In this document: one piece after another, positions 5,313 through 7,082 of the stretch
Position numbering within the stretch: the stretch's first letter is position 1
How the letters are laid out: each line of letters begins with the position of its first letter
NCBI GenBank assembly: GCA_946615455.1
Contig: CAMOHN010000052.1
Location: forward strand, 1 to 7,082
Direction: 5' to 3'
Length of the DNA stretch: 7,082 nucleotides
Origin: an uncultured Bacteroidales bacterium
Lineage (GTDB): Bacteria; Bacteroidota; Bacteroidia; Bacteroidales; Paludibacteraceae
Translations under genes and position numbers: made by a program
Notes under the pieces: generated by a model
The model's database searches: none
What the model was told of the DNA's origin: nothing
The model's input: the letters and a program-made list of their open reading frames with translations, nothing else

Positions 5313-5664
5313 TAAACAGCAGCGTTTGTGCGGTCAGTTGCGTGTCAAAACGCTTTTTGCCAATGGCAAACGTCTGACGGCTTGGCCTCTGCGAGTGACC
5401 TATCTACCCTTGGCGGGTGGCGAAACGCAGGTGCTGGTTCGTGCCCCCAAGGCACTGTTCAAGCGTGCAGTGCATCGCAACCGGCTCAAACGACTGATGA
5501 GGGAAGCATGGCGGTTGCATCAGCATGAACTGGTTGTTCCCATGCAGGTGGCGTTCAACTATATGGATCGTACCATGCAATCCTATCAGGTGGTTGAACG
5601 CGCTATTGTCAAGTCAATCCGTAAACTCAATGAAAATAATGACAGTCAAAGTGTTGATTCGTAA
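5296..5664 (+). CDS. rnpA: Ribonuclease P protein component
   Basis: The protein subunit of RNase P, which binds the catalytic RNA and helps remove tRNA 5' leaders. The diagnostic RNR region is clear as KRAVHRNRLKRLMREAWR, starting about residue 58 of the 122-aa product. The N-terminal part (FDKQQRLCGQLRVKTLF) and the PLRVTYLPL strand fit the family. No ATG exists in frame ahead of the conserved region. The best start is TTG at 5296, inside the last codons of the hemD-like gene (17-base overlap), giving MKNTFDKQQ; a TTG at 5242 would add 18 unconserved-looking residues. The 3' end overlaps yidD by 35 bases. A rare start codon plus overlaps suggests translation coupled to the upstream gene. 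Confidence 0.9.
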   Translation: MKNTFDKQQRLCGQLRVKTLFANGKRLTAWPLRVTYLPLAGGETQVLVRAPKALFKRAVHRNRLKRLMREAWRLHQHELVVPMQVAFNYMDRTMQSYQVVERAIVKSIRKLNENNDSQSVDS

Positions 5665-5866
5665 GCTGTTCCTGCTTCCTGTCTATTTCTATAGAGCCTG
5701 TATCTCACCTCTCACACCCCCTTCGTGTCGCTATACGCCCACATGCAGTCAGTATATGATTGAGGCGGTGACTAAATACGGTGTGTTCAAAGGCGGATGG
5801 CTGGGTATCAAGCGTATTCTCCGTTGCCATCCATGGGGCGGAAGTGGCTATGACCCAGTGCCGTGA
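5630..5866 (+). CDS. yidD: Membrane protein insertion efficiency factor YidD
   Basis: A 78-aa protein, the usual size for YidD, which sits at the inner face of the membrane and aids YidC-dependent insertion. An N-terminal amphipathic segment (VLIRKLFLLPVYFYRACISPL) is followed by the signature CRYTPTCSQYMIEAVTKYG with the paired cysteines, then GGWLGIKRILRCHPWGGSGYDPVP. All family hallmarks, including the RCHPW block, are intact. The ATG at 5630 lies inside the end of rnpA (35-base overlap); an ATG three codons later is an alternative. The rnpA-yidD pairing is one of the most conserved in bacteria. Here trmD follows instead of yidC. Confidence 0.93.
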   Translation: MKIMTVKVLIRKLFLLPVYFYRACISPLTPPSCRYTPTCSQYMIEAVTKYGVFKGGWLGIKRILRCHPWGGSGYDPVP

Positions 5867-5896
5867 AAGTCGAAAGTAGAAAGTCAAAAGTAGAAA
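5867..5896. repeat. Heptanucleotide microrepeat between yidD and trmD
   Basis: Directly after the yidD stop come four 7-base units, AGTCGAA AGTAGAA AGTCAAA AGTAGAA, followed by AG. This is the same 7-base periodicity and a similar composition to 829-857. The spacer holds little else, and trmD starts ten bases later. Confidence 0.7.
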
Positions 5897-5905
5897 GCAA
5901 CTCTT

Positions 5906-6598
5906 ATGATGCGAATAGATATAATTACTTGTTGTCCGGAATTGTTGGAAAGTCCGCTCAATTATTCCATTGTCGGGCGTTCTCGTCAGAAAGGACTGGT
6001 TGACATACAGGTTCATAACCTGCGTGACTACACGCTTGACAAGCACCGTAAGGTGGATGATTATGCTTTTGGTTTCGGTGCTGGGATGGTGCTGCAGATT
6101 GAGCCTATTGATCGCTGTATCAGTGCTTTGAAAGCGGAACGCGACTATGATGAAGTCATCTTTACCGCACCCGATGGTGAGCGTTTCACCCAGCAGCAAG
6201 CCAACCGTTTGTCCTTGAAGCAGAACCTCATCTTCCTCTGTGGTCACTACAAAGGTGTGGACCAGCGTGTCCGCGATCACCTGATCACCATGGAACTATC
6301 CGTAGGCGATTATGTACTCACCGGCGGCGAGATGCCTGCTGCTATCATGACCGATGCCATAGTTCGTCTTCTCCCCGGGGCTTTGGGTGACGAGACTTCG
6401 GCATTGAACGACTCTTTTCAAGACGGTCTGTTGGAGGCAGGAGTCTATACCAGACCGGCTGAATACAAAGGATGGCGCGTACCGGACATCCTATTGTCCG
6501 GACATCAGGCCAAGATCGAGGAGTATTTGCTTGAACAAAGCATGGAGCACACTCGTCTCAGACGACCGGAAATGCTGGAGAAGATTGAAAGGGGATAG
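5906..6598 (+). CDS. trmD: tRNA (guanine(37)-N1)-methyltransferase
   Basis: TrmD transfers a methyl group from S-adenosylmethionine to N1 of G37 in tRNAs with G36-G37, preventing +1 frameshifts. The window's own tRNA-Arg(CCG) has G36 and G37 and is a predicted substrate. At 230 aa it is near the usual 225-250. SPOUT-knot motifs are intact: FLCGHYKGVDQRV (110-122), LSVGDYVLTGGE (131-142) and LNDSFQDGLLEAGVYTRP (167-184). Asp169 and Arg154 fall at the positions numbered the same in E. coli TrmD. In the loop DDYAFGFGAGMV (51-62), Phe57 stands where a glycine is common. The start may be the ATG at 5906 or the one at 5909 (MRIDIIT, the typical N-terminus). It is the last gene before the terminator at 6653. 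Confidence 0.95.
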   Translation: MMRIDIITCCPELLESPLNYSIVGRSRQKGLVDIQVHNLRDYTLDKHRKVDDYAFGFGAGMVLQIEPIDRCISALKAERDYDEVIFTAPDGERFTQQQANRLSLKQNLIFLCGHYKGVDQRVRDHLITMELSVGDYVLTGGEMPAAIMTDAIVRLLPGALGDETSALNDSFQDGLLEAGVYTRPAEYKGWRVPDILLSGHQAKIEEYLLEQSMEHTRLRRPEMLEKIERG

Positions 6599-6608
6599 AA
6601 TTATGAAT

Positions 6609-6636
6609 GGTGAAAAGTAAAAGGAAATAGAAAGGA
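6609..6636. repeat. Degenerate A-rich heptad-like spacer
   Basis: After trmD, GGTGAAA AGTAAAA GGAAATA GAAAGGA resembles the 7-base repeats at 829-857 and 5867-5896 but is much less regular. It may be a decayed copy or only purine-rich spacer. Confidence 0.3.
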
Positions 6637-6652
6637 ATTTGAACGTCTATAA

Positions 6653-6690
6653 AAGAGGCAGAGTCTTAATGGCTCTGCCTCTTCTTTATT
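6653..6690. terminator. Bidirectional intrinsic terminator between trmD and the leftward gene
   Basis: AAGAGGCAGAG (6653-6663) pairs perfectly with CTCTGCCTCTT (6673-6683), an 11-bp stem with a 9-base loop. Rightward it is followed by CTTTATTT. Leftward the complement gives TTTTATAG. It sits between convergent genes and can stop transcription from both. Confidence 0.85.
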
Positions 6691-6721
6691 TGATTAACAA
6701 TCGTTGTTTTCCTGCCAAGTG

Positions 6722-7082
6722 TTATTTGCGGATAACATTGGTGGGTTGGAATGTGCGGATGTATTTATCGAATCGGATGTCACCTTTAGCACGTTCCATG
6801 ATGGTTTGTGCAGCAGTACGTTTGTAGTGAACAACAGGATCAAATACGAATTGCTGGCTTACCATAGTCATGGCACCGGTTACATCATTGGACTCAACCT
6901 CAACGCCCAGTCCGTAGTCACCACCCAGCGGGAACATGTACATCTCCATTGCGGGAATGGTCCACATGTAGTTCGAGTTCTCGTTGTATTCAATTCTTAC
7001 TGCGCATGCGGTTACACTGGCAGTAGGCATCCATGAAGTAACATAGCCTTTGGCTTCGGCGTTGTATTCATACTTCCAAAGT
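6722..7082 (-). CDS. Conserved-looking protein of unknown function, C-terminal part (partial)
   Basis: The leftward frame is open from the right window edge to TAA at 6724-6722, giving the last 119 residues. An internal ATG at 7030 is not the true start, because the frame continues upstream with LWKYEYNAEAKGYVTSW. The visible part is rich in aromatic and acidic residues, has no membrane segment and no zinc or nucleotide motif, and ends in KGDIRFDKYIRTFQPTNVIRK. Alternating polar/hydrophobic stretches (MEMYMFPLGG, YGLGVEVESND) suggest a beta-rich fold, perhaps a secreted or envelope protein. I do not recognise the family. It is convergent with trmD and shares the terminator at 6653-6690. Confidence 0.65.
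   Translation of the reverse strand, partial: LWKYEYNAEAKGYVTSWMPTASVTACAVRIEYNENSNYMWTIPAMEMYMFPLGGDYGLGVEVESNDVTGAMTMVSQQFVFDPVVHYKRTAAQTIMERAKGDIRFDKYIRTFQPTNVIRK

Overview
The window reads as a chromosomal segment of a Bacteroidetes bacterium, most likely order Bacteroidales. The evidence is promoters of the Bacteroidetes type (TTTG, about 20 bases, TAnnTTTG), few Shine-Dalgarno sites, and the gene set DUF4271 / hemD-like / rnpA / yidD / trmD. Genus cannot be fixed from the sequence; the genes are moderately GC and the spacers AT-rich.

Layout. (1) 1-62: the first 20 codons of a leftward gene for a secreted protein (signal peptide). (2) 63-587: a gene-free stretch of about 525 bases, full of hairpins. 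It carries a near-perfect rightward promoter (322-353), a probable structured RNA downstream of it (about 360-550), and a 19-bp inverted repeat spanning 137-461. (3) 588-821: a strong bidirectional terminator, two 61/62-bp tandem repeats that each contain a copy of the tRNA 3' end, and then the leftward tRNA-Arg(CCG) itself. (4) 889-3172, leftward: GNAT-like acetyltransferase, Fur-family regulator and YugP-type membrane zinc peptidase. They are coupled by TGATG (1-nt) and ATGA (4-nt) overlaps, so this is one operon, with the tRNA 67 bases downstream. (5) 3173-3282: a divergent promoter region with two mirror-image -7 boxes. (6) 3283-6598, rightward: LOG-family phosphoribohydrolase, DUF4271 membrane protein, HemD-like protein, RNase P protein, YidD and TrmD, tightly packed and partly overlapping. 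(7) 6653-6690: a bidirectional terminator, then (8) the C-terminal 119 codons of an unrecognised leftward gene running off the right edge.

The rightward cluster joins tRNA maturation (RnpA, TrmD) to membrane-protein insertion (YidD) and a membrane protein of unknown role. The leftward operon pairs a metal-type regulator with a membrane protease. The least ordinary part is the left 820 bases: tRNA-derived tandem repeats behind a tRNA gene with an altered D-loop/T-loop contact, next to a candidate non-coding RNA. No CRISPR array, transposase or phage gene is visible. I see no clear new multi-gene system.
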